DNA from: Bacteroidota bacterium | GTDB lineage: Bacteria > Bacteroidota > Bacteroidia > Cytophagales > Cytophagaceae | Length of the DNA stretch: 64,000 nucleotides | Reading direction: 5' to 3' | Assembly (NCBI GenBank): GCA_023458555.1 | Contig: JAEWYS010000013.1 | Coordinates: forward strand, 103,368-167,367 | Part shown: one piece after another, positions 17,754-26,159 of the stretch | Numbering within the stretch: position 1 is the first letter of the stretch | How the letters are laid out: the number at the start of each line of letters is the position of its first letter | Made by a program: the position numbers and the translations under genes | The notes under the pieces: generated by a model | What the model saw: only the letters and a program-made list of their open reading frames with translations | Database searches by the model: none | Told to the model about the DNA's origin: nothing

Positions 17754-18160
17754 TTATCAAATAGTTGAAAAAGTTAATAACTGATATACGCATGGTAAAA
17801 CTCAAAGAATAAAATGTGAATAAAAGTTAATAACCAAAAATAGAGTAATAAAAGATCAGCATGGAGTGAACAAAGAAACAAATAAAAACATCCTGTCAAT
17901 GTGATGTCCACAACAAAGTGGTCAGTCCAAAGGATGTTGAAAATAATTCAATCACAATATGGAAAACTATACAAGCCATCAAATTTTCAACTACTTAGAT
18001 AAATATAATCTGTTGATAACATATCCCAGGCTTTGTATTTATAAACAATGGATTCAAAGCATGATTATAAATAAATACGTTATCCACGAATCCACAGTAT
18101 AATAACAAGTGATAAAATCAGATTTTAAAAAGTTTTATTTTTATTAACAGAGTGTGAATA
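17754..18160. other. oriC: Candidate replication origin (oriC): gap with DnaA-box-like sites
   Basis: A 407-base, AT-rich, gene-free stretch about 3.7 kb from two parS sites and just beyond mnmG and one lipoprotein gene. It holds DnaA-box-like 9-mers. TGTGAATAA (complement TTATTCACA, a match to TTATnCACA) occurs at 17815-17823 and 18153-18161. TGTTGATAA (complement TTATCAACA) is at 18011-18019, TTATCCACG at 18080-18088 and the weaker GAATCCACA at 18088-18096. Two direct copies of GTTAATAAC lie at 17773-17781 and 17826-17834. An inverted repeat pairs AACATCCT (17887-17894) with AGGATGTT (17931-17938) around a small CCAC/GTGG hairpin. The right end is a T/A-rich tract suitable for unwinding. 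This is an inference; skew and a DnaA-binding test are lacking. Confidence 0.5.
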
Positions 18161-19972
18161 ATGAAAGTCATATACGCCTTTTTTCTGATTATTTTCTCAT
18201 GTTTTTTTTATTCCGGTGTATTTGCACAGCAAAAGGATATTAGTCTGGCCAATGAATATTACCAGAACGGAGAATATGAAAAAGCATACAGCAAATTTCA
18301 GGATCTTTCTTCCAAAACTCAGAATATACCCTATATCTATTCCAATTATCTGAGTACACTTCGCCAGTTAAAAAAGAAAGATGAACTGCAGAAGTTTGTC
18401 AGGAAATCAATAAAAGCATTTCCGGATAATATTCTTTACCAAACGGATCTTTATCTTTTTATGAAATCAGAAAATGATCCGAAAGCAGAGAAACAGTTTC
18501 GTTCTATTGTCTCCTCAATTAAAAATGATCCTCAGCAAGTTGATCTGCTTTATGAATATCTGCTGAAGAATGGTGAAACAGAGAAGGGAATTGACTTGTT
18601 AATGGAAGCCCGTTCGGCTTCAGGAAGAAAATACGAATATGCGATCCAGCTTTCCAAAGCTTATATGATGCTCAATAATAAAGAAGGCATGATCGATGAG
18701 ATGATTAATTACCTGAGAGAAAATCGTTTTCAGCTGGAAATAGTAAAAAACAATTTTCAGAATTATCTAAAAGACAAAGAAGATTTTAAAATTCTTGAAG
18801 ATAAGCTGTATACGATGATTCAAAAAGATCCGGAGGATATGATGCTTAATGAATTGCTTCTTTGGATCAATATTCAGAATAAAAACTTCCGCTACGCGTA
18901 TATGCAGGCAAAGGCTATTGACAAAAAGGGTAATCTGAACGGAAACAAATTACTTGAAGTTGGCAGAATTGCCATGGATAATAAGGATTATGATGCCGCC
19001 TCAAAATTTTTTCAGACGATAACCACTGAATACCGAAGCAGTCCTAATTATTCTTTTGCCCGTCGCTTGCTTATATACTCCAAGGAAGAGTCAGTGAAAA
19101 ATACATATCCTGTGGACAGAGAAAAAATCATGTCGCTTATACAGGATTACAAGAAAATGATCAACGAACTTGGCCGCTCTGCACAGTCTTACGAGGCAGC
19201 AAGAAGTATGGCCGTACTATATGGCCTCTATCTTGATCAGAAAGACTCTGCCATAGCTTTGCTAAAATCTGTAATCAATGAGCCTTCCGCAGACCATAGA
19301 CTTAAAGCTCTTTCAAAAATAAGTCTGGCTGACATATATCTTCTGAATGAAGAACCCTGGGAAGCAAGCCTGTTATATTCACAAGTTGAAAAAGACATGA
19401 AAGAGGACCAGCTGGGTCATGAAGCAAAGCTAAAAAATGCCAAGGTTGCGTACTACAAAGGGGAGTTTGAGCTGGCTCAGGCGCATCTCGACATTCTCAA
19501 GCTTGCTACAACCCGTGAAATTGCCAATGATGCGATGGACCTCAGCATTCTTATTCAGGATAATTCCGGGCTGGATACTTCATATGCTGCGTTGACCGAA
19601 TATGCTGAGATTGATTTACTTCTGTTTCAGAATAAAGATGATGAAGCATTGCTTCGGCTCGATTCAATGTTACTGGCTTTTCCTGGTCATTCGCTTACCG
19701 ATGAAATATACTGGCTCAAATCAAAAGTTTTTAAAAGGAGAGGGGAATATGACAAGGCAATTAAGATTCTTGATCGGTTGCTAACAGAGCATTCTCAGGG
19801 CATTTTCGGCGATGATGCTCTTTTTACCAAAGCTTCGATTCTGGAAGATAACCTTAACGATAAAGAAGCCGCAATGGATCTTTACAGAGAATTTTTATCA
19901 AAATATCCGGGAAGTATATACGCGGCTGAAGCAAGAAAGAGGTTTAGAACTCTGAGAGGAGATAAGCTCTGA
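18161..19972 (+). CDS. Secreted tetratricopeptide-repeat protein
   Basis: A 603-residue exported protein with a signal peptide ending around VFAQ (residue 23). It is built of tetratricopeptide repeats: the first is LANEYYQNGEYEKAYSKF, and the last ones resemble BamD/YbgF-type repeats (EFLSKYPGSIYAAEARKRFR). TPR proteins scaffold protein complexes; this one would act in the periplasm or at the outer membrane. A DnaA-box-like sequence overlaps the start codon. No neighbour points to a specific partner. Confidence 0.8.
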   Translation: MKVIYAFFLIIFSCFFYSGVFAQQKDISLANEYYQNGEYEKAYSKFQDLSSKTQNIPYIYSNYLSTLRQLKKKDELQKFVRKSIKAFPDNILYQTDLYLFMKSENDPKAEKQFRSIVSSIKNDPQQVDLLYEYLLKNGETEKGIDLLMEARSASGRKYEYAIQLSKAYMMLNNKEGMIDEMINYLRENRFQLEIVKNNFQNYLKDKEDFKILEDKLYTMIQKDPEDMMLNELLLWINIQNKNFRYAYMQAKAIDKKGNLNGNKLLEVGRIAMDNKDYDAASKFFQTITTEYRSSPNYSFARRLLIYSKEESVKNTYPVDREKIMSLIQDYKKMINELGRSAQSYEAARSMAVLYGLYLDQKDSAIALLKSVINEPSADHRLKALSKISLADIYLLNEEPWEASLLYSQVEKDMKEDQLGHEAKLKNAKVAYYKGEFELAQAHLDILKLATTREIANDAMDLSILIQDNSGLDTSYAALTEYAEIDLLLFQNKDDEALLRLDSMLLAFPGHSLTDEIYWLKSKVFKRRGEYDKAIKILDRLLTEHSQGIFGDDALFTKASILEDNLNDKEAAMDLYREFLSKYPGSIYAAEARKRFRTLRGDKL

Positions 19973-20090
19973 ACTGCAAATGATAATCGGTACTGATAGT
20001 AGTTTTTTTCGGAAGCTCATAAACCTTGGCAAGTTCATATTACCCATTTTCGTCAATTTATTTTATACTTGCATATAAAACAGATTGATT

Positions 20091-20390
20091 ATGCTTAAAC
20101 ATATTGTTTGCTGGAAAATACAAGGAAATGAGGCTGGTTCAAAAGAAAGCAACCTGGCAAAAATGAAAGAATTACTGGATGAACTTCCGAATCTTATCAA
20201 TGAAATTGAAGCGTTTGAAGTAGGTATTAATTTTAATGAAAGTGAAGCAGCCTATGATATTTCATTGTTTTCAGTCTTTGCAGATAATGAAGCACTGGAT
20301 ATTTACCAAAAGCATCCGGAACATCTGCGGGTAGCCGAATTCATAAAGAAAGTTACGCTGAACAGGGTCGTAGTTGATTATTTTGACTGA
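20091..20390 (+). CDS. Dabb (stress-responsive alpha/beta barrel) family protein
   Basis: A 99-residue protein beginning MLKHIVCWKI, the usual start of Dabb family (PF07876) dimeric ferredoxin-like barrels, with the conserved His in the first strand and the YQKHPEHLRVAEFI helix late in the domain. The ATG at 20091 is preferred to the upstream TTG. Members are small cytoplasmic proteins, some of which are cyclases or stress-induced; the role of bacterial single-domain forms is mostly unknown. It lies 49 bases before fumC. Confidence 0.8.
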   Translation: MLKHIVCWKIQGNEAGSKESNLAKMKELLDELPNLINEIEAFEVGINFNESEAAYDISLFSVFADNEALDIYQKHPEHLRVAEFIKKVTLNRVVVDYFD

Positions 20391-20439
20391 TTTTTTACAT
20401 CAAATAAATTATATACAGTTTTTATAATACAATAAAATT

Positions 20440-21837
20440 ATGGGTTTCAGGATTGAAAAAGATACAATGGGACCGGTAGAAGTACCGGCGGATAAGTATT
20501 GGGGCGCGCAGACTCAGCGTTCAAAAATGAATTTTACTATAGGCAACCAGTTGATGCCTATGGAAGTTATCCGCGCTTTTGCAATTTTAAAAAAATCGGC
20601 CGCTCACGCGAACTACGAGCTCGGGGTATTATCGGCAGACAAGAAAGATATTATAAGTCAGGTTTGTGATGAAATTCTGACCGGAAAGCTTGATGATCAG
20701 TTTCCACTGGTCGTATGGCAGACGGGCTCAGGAACCCAAAGCAATATGAATGTCAATGAAGTTGTGGCTAACAGAGCACATGTTCTGCTGGGTGGCAGGC
20801 TTGACGATGAAAAAAAGAAAGTTCATCCCAATGATGATGTGAACAAGTCACAGTCATCGAATGATACTTTTCCCACAGCTATGCATATCGCTGCTTACAA
20901 ACTGATCGTTGAAGAAACCATACCCAATATTCTGGCATTAAGAAATACACTTCATCAGAAGGCGGAGTCATTTAAGAATGTAGTGAAGATCGGAAGAACC
21001 CATTTTATGGATGCAACTCCTCTGACCCTCGGTCATGAGTTTTCCGGATATGTGGCGCAGCTGGATCACGGAGTAAAGGCACTTAAGAATACCCTGACAC
21101 ATCTGTCGGAGCTCGCACTTGGCGGCACTGCAGTAGGAACAGGATTAAACACTCCTGAGGGGTATGATGTCCTGGTAGCAGCTAAAATTTCAGAATTTTC
21201 AGGTCAGCCCTTTGTTACCGCAGAAAACAAATTTGAAGCACTTGCTGCTCATGATGCAATAGTGGAAACTTCAGGTGCGTTAAAACAATTGGCGGTCAGT
21301 CTTATGAAAATCGGTAATGATATAAGAATGCTGGCATCAGGACCTCGCTGTGGTATTGGTGAAATACTGATTCCTGAGAATGAGCCGGGATCATCCATTA
21401 TGCCCGGAAAAGTTAATCCGACTCAATCTGAGGCTCTTACAATGGTGTGTGCTCAGGTTGTAGGTAACGATGCTGCGATCACAGTAGGAGGGATGAATGG
21501 TCATTTTGAGCTTAATGTGTTTAAGCCTGTTATGATCTTTAATCTTTTAATGGCTGCGCGCCTTATCGGAGATGCCTGCGATTCTTTCAATAAAAACTGT
21601 GCGGTTGGTATCGAACCAAACTATCCGGTTATCAAGGAAAATCTGGAAAACTCACTGATGCTGGTAACTGCCCTTAATCCGCATATCGGATATGAGAATG
21701 CAGCTAAGATTGCTAAAAAGGCGCATAAGGAAGGAACAAGTCTCAGAGCAGCAGCTATAGAACTCGGACTTCTTACCAATGAGCAGTTTGATGCATGGGT
21801 CAGACCCGAAGATATGATCGGGAGCCTCAAAAAGTAA
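20440..21837 (+). CDS. fumC: Class II fumarate hydratase
   Basis: A 465-residue protein, the normal length of iron-independent fumarase C, which interconverts fumarate and L-malate in the citric-acid cycle. The substrate-binding text TGSGTQSNMN, SSNDTFPTAMHI and the family signature GSSIMPGKVNPTQ are intact, as is the helix NGHFELNVFKPVM. No related citric-acid-cycle gene is adjacent. It would work as a homotetramer in the cytoplasm. Confidence 0.96.
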   Translation: MGFRIEKDTMGPVEVPADKYWGAQTQRSKMNFTIGNQLMPMEVIRAFAILKKSAAHANYELGVLSADKKDIISQVCDEILTGKLDDQFPLVVWQTGSGTQSNMNVNEVVANRAHVLLGGRLDDEKKKVHPNDDVNKSQSSNDTFPTAMHIAAYKLIVEETIPNILALRNTLHQKAESFKNVVKIGRTHFMDATPLTLGHEFSGYVAQLDHGVKALKNTLTHLSELALGGTAVGTGLNTPEGYDVLVAAKISEFSGQPFVTAENKFEALAAHDAIVETSGALKQLAVSLMKIGNDIRMLASGPRCGIGEILIPENEPGSSIMPGKVNPTQSEALTMVCAQVVGNDAAITVGGMNGHFELNVFKPVMIFNLLMAARLIGDACDSFNKNCAVGIEPNYPVIKENLENSLMLVTALNPHIGYENAAKIAKKAHKEGTSLRAAAIELGLLTNEQFDAWVRPEDMIGSLKK

Positions 21838-21892
21838 TATAATATAAGAAACTTGAATTCCGGCTTTTACGTACTCCTTATTTATAAAGAAT

Positions 21893-22495
21893 ATGACGAT
21901 GAAAATGAATAAACTGGTTCTGGGTGCCATTCTGGTGGTAACCTCCTTTTCGGTCTCTTACGGCCAGTCGGATAGTAAAGATTGGAAAAAGAAACTAAAG
22001 GAGCTGACTCCTGAGGAATATAAGCGGCTGGTAGATGATAACAGTAATCTCCAAAAGCAGGTTTCGGAATTAAGAGGAGAAGCTGAACATTATCGCTCGG
22101 AAAGTCAATCCAAAGATGCTCAGATAGCCAAGCTGCTGGCTGAGATTAAGGAAACCGAGAGCAAGACAGCGGCAACTCCGGCTCAGGCCCCGGTTACAAA
22201 TTCATCATCTAATAGTAATAAGGCGGTACAAAGCAGTAGCATACTTTATAAAGTACAGATCGGGGCTTTCAGAAACAAGGATCTGCAAAAGTATCTGGAT
22301 AATCATCCGAACTTCAGCGGAGATACCGATAGTGATGGTACCCGAAAATATACGCTTGGAGCCTTTACAGATTATTGGGAGGCAGATCGATTCAAAAAGT
22401 ATCTTAGAGAAATGGGTGTAAAAGATGCATGGATTGTTGCCTACAAAAACGGGGCAAGAATCCCTATCAAGGATGCATTGGAAAGTTCATTATAA
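21893..22495 (+). CDS. SPOR-like domain secreted protein
   Basis: A 200-residue exported protein. The signal peptide ends near SVSYGQ (alternative in-frame starts at 21893, 21899 and 21905 all leave it intact). A coiled coil covers about residues 40-95 (LQKQVSELRGEAEHYRSESQ), a Ser/Thr/Pro/Ala linker follows, and a SPOR-like domain covers about 120-190, starting YKVQIGAFRNKDL and including YTLGAFTDYWEADRFKKYL. SPOR domains bind peptidoglycan stripped of stem peptides, often at division sites. A strong terminator follows 27 bases after the stop. Confidence 0.85.
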   Translation: MTMKMNKLVLGAILVVTSFSVSYGQSDSKDWKKKLKELTPEEYKRLVDDNSNLQKQVSELRGEAEHYRSESQSKDAQIAKLLAEIKETESKTAATPAQAPVTNSSSNSNKAVQSSSILYKVQIGAFRNKDLQKYLDNHPNFSGDTDSDGTRKYTLGAFTDYWEADRFKKYLREMGVKDAWIVAYKNGARIPIKDALESSL

Positions 22496-22522
22496 TTATT
22501 ACATTAATAGCTTAAAATAAGG

Positions 22523-22555
22523 GGAAAGCAGTAAAAATACTGCTTTCCTTTTTTT
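22523..22555 (+). terminator. Rho-independent terminator after the SPOR gene
   Basis: An 11-base perfect stem (GGAAAGCAGTA at 22523-22533, TACTGCTTTCC at 22538-22548) with an AAAA loop, followed by seven T bases. Confidence 0.9.
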
Positions 22556-22562
22556 ACGCATC

Positions 22563-23003
22563 ATGCAAAATGTATATCTTTTTTTCATGGTTGTTATTTT
22601 ACTTTCTTCCTGTAAATATGAAGAAGGTCCTCTAGTTAGTTTCAAATCCAGGGATAAGAGACTTATGCAAACATGGGTGTTGAAAAAACGGGTCATAAAT
22701 GGTAAAGAAGAACCCAGATTCTCGTTCGAAACCATTACTTTCCAAAAATTCGGGAAATTTGAAGCATATTATGCAGATAATACCGGGATAGAAAAGACGT
22801 ATTACGGAGGGTGGAACTTTCTGAATAACGATGAAGATATTACGTTTAATAAAACCAGAAATTATTACGATTCGAAAGGAAAACTTCAGGAGCAGGTATT
22901 TCAGATAATCGGATCCATACGGAAATTAACACGAAATGAATTGAGAATTACTTATTATGACATCAATACAAACCAGATTGAGGAAGACTATATATCTGAG
23001 TAA
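22563..23003 (+). CDS. Hypothetical lipoprotein, lipocalin-like
   Basis: A 146-residue lipoprotein with signal and lipobox LLSSC (Cys about residue 17). The mature part begins with a KRLMQTWVLKKRVINGKE segment. The alternating strand pattern with WVLKK and YYGGWNF resembles the lipocalin-like domains common in Bacteroidota, but the match is loose. Probably anchored in the outer or inner membrane, role unknown. It is convergent with egtD, whose stop is 14 bases away. Confidence 0.7.
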   Translation: MQNVYLFFMVVILLSSCKYEEGPLVSFKSRDKRLMQTWVLKKRVINGKEEPRFSFETITFQKFGKFEAYYADNTGIEKTYYGGWNFLNNDEDITFNKTRNYYDSKGKLQEQVFQIIGSIRKLTRNELRITYYDINTNQIEEDYISE

Positions 23004-23017
23004 ATCGTATACAATAC

Positions 23018-23986
23018 CTATTTTTTCCATAAAGTATCTGTAAAGTAGTTATTGCCGTCAAAGAAGCTTTTAACTATTGCAAATTTTGATTCTCTGGCAA
23101 GACTTGTTATAAGAGAATAGTCATATTTGTTGGAGCATTCAGTATGCATAGGTTCCCATTGTTCGAAGCGGAAGGTTTTATTAAGCTTTTCGATATATAC
23201 AGACTGAGCCATTCTGCTTATCAGAAAAGATTTAACTTCGCCGCTTACGGGGTCATAGTTTACATAGTGACGAAACAAATCAGTCCTGAAATTTGCCCCC
23301 AGCTCACGATTCATCCTGTCCAGCAGATTAAAGTTAAATCGGGAGGTTATTCCCTGTGTATCCGAATAGGCTCGTATGATTGTTTCCGGGTCCTTTTTAA
23401 GATCCAGGCCGAGAAGTAAATAATCGCCTCTTCGAAGATTGTCATTGATTTTTTTTAAAAACCATTCCGAATCTCTATAATCACAATTACCGAGATTTGA
23501 CCCGAGAAAGAGAACAAGCTTTTGTTCTTTTATTTCTTTTAGCTTCTGTAAAACCTGATTATAGTCACCCTGAATACATCGGATGTTTATTCCGGGGTAC
23601 TTAAAGCTAAGATTAGCCTTGAGCAGCTTCAGTGCATTTGCTGAGATGTCGATGGGTATGTATTCAAAGTCCAGGTTTTTCTTAAGAAAATAGCGAATAA
23701 GTATTTCTGTTTTGCTGGCGTCACCGGCACCCAGGTCAATAAGTTTAAACGGTTTGTTTTCGCAGCATATACGAACGATTTCTTCTTTGAAAGTATCCAG
23801 AATTTCACTTTCACACTTTGCAGGGTAGTACTCGGGAAGATTCATAATCTGACAGAAAAGCGCATCTCCGGCAGCATCGTACAGATATCGGGAGGGTATG
23901 CGTTTGGGATTACTGCTTAACCCTTTGAGGACTTCCTGAGCAAATGATTCGATCTGATTCTGTTGTTCTTTGGTTGATAACATCAT
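23018..23986 (-). CDS. egtD: L-histidine N(alpha)-methyltransferase EgtD
   Basis: A 322-residue SAM-dependent methyltransferase of normal EgtD length. It trimethylates histidine to hercynine, the first step of ergothioneine synthesis. The family start block PSRYLYDAAGDALFCQI and LPEYYPAKCESEIL are present, as is the SAM-binding LIDLGAGDASKTEIL. The C-terminal region carries the usual MHTECSNKY-type text. Translation follows egtB with a two-base gap on the minus strand, so the pair is an operon. Confidence 0.93.
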   Translation of the reverse strand: MMLSTKEQQNQIESFAQEVLKGLSSNPKRIPSRYLYDAAGDALFCQIMNLPEYYPAKCESEILDTFKEEIVRICCENKPFKLIDLGAGDASKTEILIRYFLKKNLDFEYIPIDISANALKLLKANLSFKYPGINIRCIQGDYNQVLQKLKEIKEQKLVLFLGSNLGNCDYRDSEWFLKKINDNLRRGDYLLLGLDLKKDPETIIRAYSDTQGITSRFNFNLLDRMNRELGANFRTDLFRHYVNYDPVSGEVKSFLISRMAQSVYIEKLNKTFRFEQWEPMHTECSNKYDYSLITSLARESKFAIVKSFFDGNNYFTDTLWKK

Positions 23987-23988
23987 AC

Positions 23989-25248
23989 TTACTTAATATT
24001 TTCAGCCAGCCTTATTCCTGTAAACTGCCAGCGCTTATCAGGATGAAAAAAATTGCGATATGAATGGCGAATATGTTGTTGAGGTGTGGCACATGAGCCA
24101 CCTTTTAGCACCATTTGATTAATCATAAACTTTCCGTTGTATTCACCCAGGGCACCTTCTTCTCTGACATATCCGGGATATGGAAGATATGCACTGTTTG
24201 TCCATTCCCAGCAATCACCAAAAAACTGAAAAGAATTATCCGGTGGTTGTGGATGAAATACGTTACTTTCCAAAAAATTGCCACCGGATGCATTAATTTT
24301 CAGGACCGAAACTGCTGCTTCCCATTCCTGTTCTGTTGCCAGTCTTTTTCCGGCCCAGCTGGCAAAAGCAGCCGCTTCATAGAAACTAACATGCGTAACC
24401 GGAGCCAGCTTTGACAACTCTTTTAATCCTTCAGAAGTATACTCCAGCCATTGTTCACCCTTTCTGACCCAATACAAAGGCGCTTCCCAGCCGGCTTTTT
24501 TATTGATCTCCCATCCCTCCATATGCCAGTGACGATAATCTTTGTAGCCGCCATCCAATATAAACTCAAGATATTCGCCATTGTTTATCAGACGATCCAT
24601 TATACCAAATGTCTGTACAAAAAACTTATGGGCAGGTAATTCATTGTCAAAACAAAATGACTTCCCCTGATATCCTATTTCATACAGACCTTCCGGTATT
24701 TTAATAAAGCTGCCTTTTCTGTATTCGCCTTTTCTGAGAAATGAGTCACTTCGTTCGGCATAAGGCGGAAAAGTCGGATTATGGCCCAGGATATATTTAA
24801 TATCTGTAATCAACAGTTCCTGATGCTGCTGCTCATGCTGAATACCAAGCTCAATCAGATAAGAAAGAGTTTTGTCGTCGGTGTATCCAAGAAGTTCTTC
24901 CATGCATGAATCGACATACCCTCTGTAGTCCATAATCTCTTCATAAACCGGCCTGGTTATATTGCCTCTGTCACATCGAAGGATACGCTCACCCACACTC
25001 TCGTAATAAGAATTAAAAAGAAAATCATATGATCTGTTGAATACGATATAGTCTTTAAGGTATTTCTTAAGGATAAAGGTTTCAAAAAACCAGGTTGTAT
25101 GTCCCAGATGCCATTTGGGCGGACTTACGTCGGCAATTGGCTGTACAACAAAATCTTCTGGCACAAGATATCTGCACAAGTCAATAGTGGTCTGGCGGAT
25201 ATTCAGATAGTTTTCGAGTAAGGTGGCTTTACTTAAAAAAGTTTTCAT
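23989..25248 (-). CDS. egtB: Hercynine oxygenase / sulfoxide synthase EgtB
   Basis: A 419-residue nonheme-iron enzyme. It joins hercynine to a thiol (gamma-glutamylcysteine or cysteine, depending on subtype) as a sulfoxide, the second step of ergothioneine synthesis. The N-terminal DinB-like part holds the iron ligands: a His in WHLGHTTWFFE and the pair in HEQQHQELL. The C-terminal half is the formylglycine-generating-enzyme-like domain (GKRLATEQEWEAA, then FGDCWEWTNSAY and LKGGSCATP). It is transcribed with egtD. The amidohydrolase (EgtC), ligase (EgtA) and lyase (EgtE) genes are absent from the window, so the thiol donor and lyase step must come from elsewhere. Confidence 0.93.
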   Translation of the reverse strand: MKTFLSKATLLENYLNIRQTTIDLCRYLVPEDFVVQPIADVSPPKWHLGHTTWFFETFILKKYLKDYIVFNRSYDFLFNSYYESVGERILRCDRGNITRPVYEEIMDYRGYVDSCMEELLGYTDDKTLSYLIELGIQHEQQHQELLITDIKYILGHNPTFPPYAERSDSFLRKGEYRKGSFIKIPEGLYEIGYQGKSFCFDNELPAHKFFVQTFGIMDRLINNGEYLEFILDGGYKDYRHWHMEGWEINKKAGWEAPLYWVRKGEQWLEYTSEGLKELSKLAPVTHVSFYEAAAFASWAGKRLATEQEWEAAVSVLKINASGGNFLESNVFHPQPPDNSFQFFGDCWEWTNSAYLPYPGYVREEGALGEYNGKFMINQMVLKGGSCATPQQHIRHSYRNFFHPDKRWQFTGIRLAENIK

Positions 25249-25292
25249 ACATAATAAAGCAAAAGAACATGCGGACCGATAAAATGTTTTTT

Positions 25293-25300
25293 TACCTTTG
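25293..25300 (+). promoter_or_regulatory. -7 element for rsmI
   Basis: TACCTTTG is an exact TAnnTTTG element. It lies five bases before the rsmI ATG, so transcription would start at or next to the start codon, giving a leaderless or nearly leaderless mRNA. Confidence 0.4.
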
Positions 25301-25305
25301 AATTT

Positions 25306-26004
25306 ATGAGTGTCTTGCGCGAAAATGTCAGTTTATATCTGGTACCAACACCCATTGGTAATATGGATGATATTACCATCAGGGCTATTAAAGTATTGCA
25401 GGAAGTAGATATGATTCTGGCAGAAGATACCCGTACTTCCGGTGTCTTGCTGAAGCATCACGGTATACAGAATAAATTGCAGAGTTATCATATACATAAT
25501 GAGCATAAGATTATCAGCTTCTTGCTGGAACGTATTGGGGAAGGCAAAAAGATGGCGCTTATAACGGATGCAGGAACACCCGGAATCTCTGATCCGGGCT
25601 TTCTACTGGTTCGGGAATGTATTAAGAATGAGATTGAGGTCGAGTGTCTTCCGGGGGCGACTGCTTTTGTACCTGCTCTTGTCAAATCCGGTATACCGAC
25701 CGATAGCTTTCTTTTTATTGGCTTTCTTCCGCAGAAGAAAGGAAGACAGACTGCTTTCAGGCGGCTGGCAGAGGAAGACCGTACAATAGTATTATATGAG
25801 TCTCCTTTCAGGCTGGTAAAGACCCTGGAAGAAATAGTTACTTATTTTGGAGAAGAAAGGAGAGTTTCTGTAAGCAGAGAAATAAGTAAGTTTCATGAGG
25901 AGACAAAAAACGGGACTGCAAAGGAAGTGCTTGACCACTACAAGCAAAAAGGTGTAAAGGGCGAAATTGTAGTAATTGTTGGAGGTTGTGATAAAGCTGA
26001 ATAG
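25306..26004 (+). CDS. rsmI: 16S rRNA (cytidine-1402-2'-O)-methyltransferase RsmI
   Basis: A 232-residue SAM-dependent tetrapyrrole-methylase-fold enzyme that methylates the 2'-O of C1402 in 16S rRNA, tuning the decoding centre. The N-terminal LVPTPIGNMDDITIRA is the family signature. LAEDTRTSGVLLKHHGI, LITDAGTPGISDPG and LPGATAFVPALVKSGIP are all typical. Length is as expected for Bacteroidota forms, which lack the extra C-terminal helices of E. coli RsmI. It is divergent from egtB. Confidence 0.95.
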   Translation: MSVLRENVSLYLVPTPIGNMDDITIRAIKVLQEVDMILAEDTRTSGVLLKHHGIQNKLQSYHIHNEHKIISFLLERIGEGKKMALITDAGTPGISDPGFLLVRECIKNEIEVECLPGATAFVPALVKSGIPTDSFLFIGFLPQKKGRQTAFRRLAEEDRTIVLYESPFRLVKTLEEIVTYFGEERRVSVSREISKFHEETKNGTAKEVLDHYKQKGVKGEIVVIVGGCDKAE

Positions 26005-26126
26005 GTAAACGAACCTCGGGCAAAATACCCCATTATCCGGTAAACAACGAATGTCATATATAATTCCGATTCCATATTATAATCCAAATGCTTTTGCACT
26101 ATAATCACTACTTTTAATATTTTTCA

Positions 26127-26134
26127 TATATTTG
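26127..26134 (+). promoter_or_regulatory. -7 element for the outer-membrane barrel gene
   Basis: TATATTTG is an exact TAnnTTTG -7 element. Initiation around base 26140 would exclude the GTG at 26139 as the start and leave a short leader to the ATG at 26160. Confidence 0.45.
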
Positions 26135-26159
26135 AATATTGTGTAAACAGGTTTTGCTA

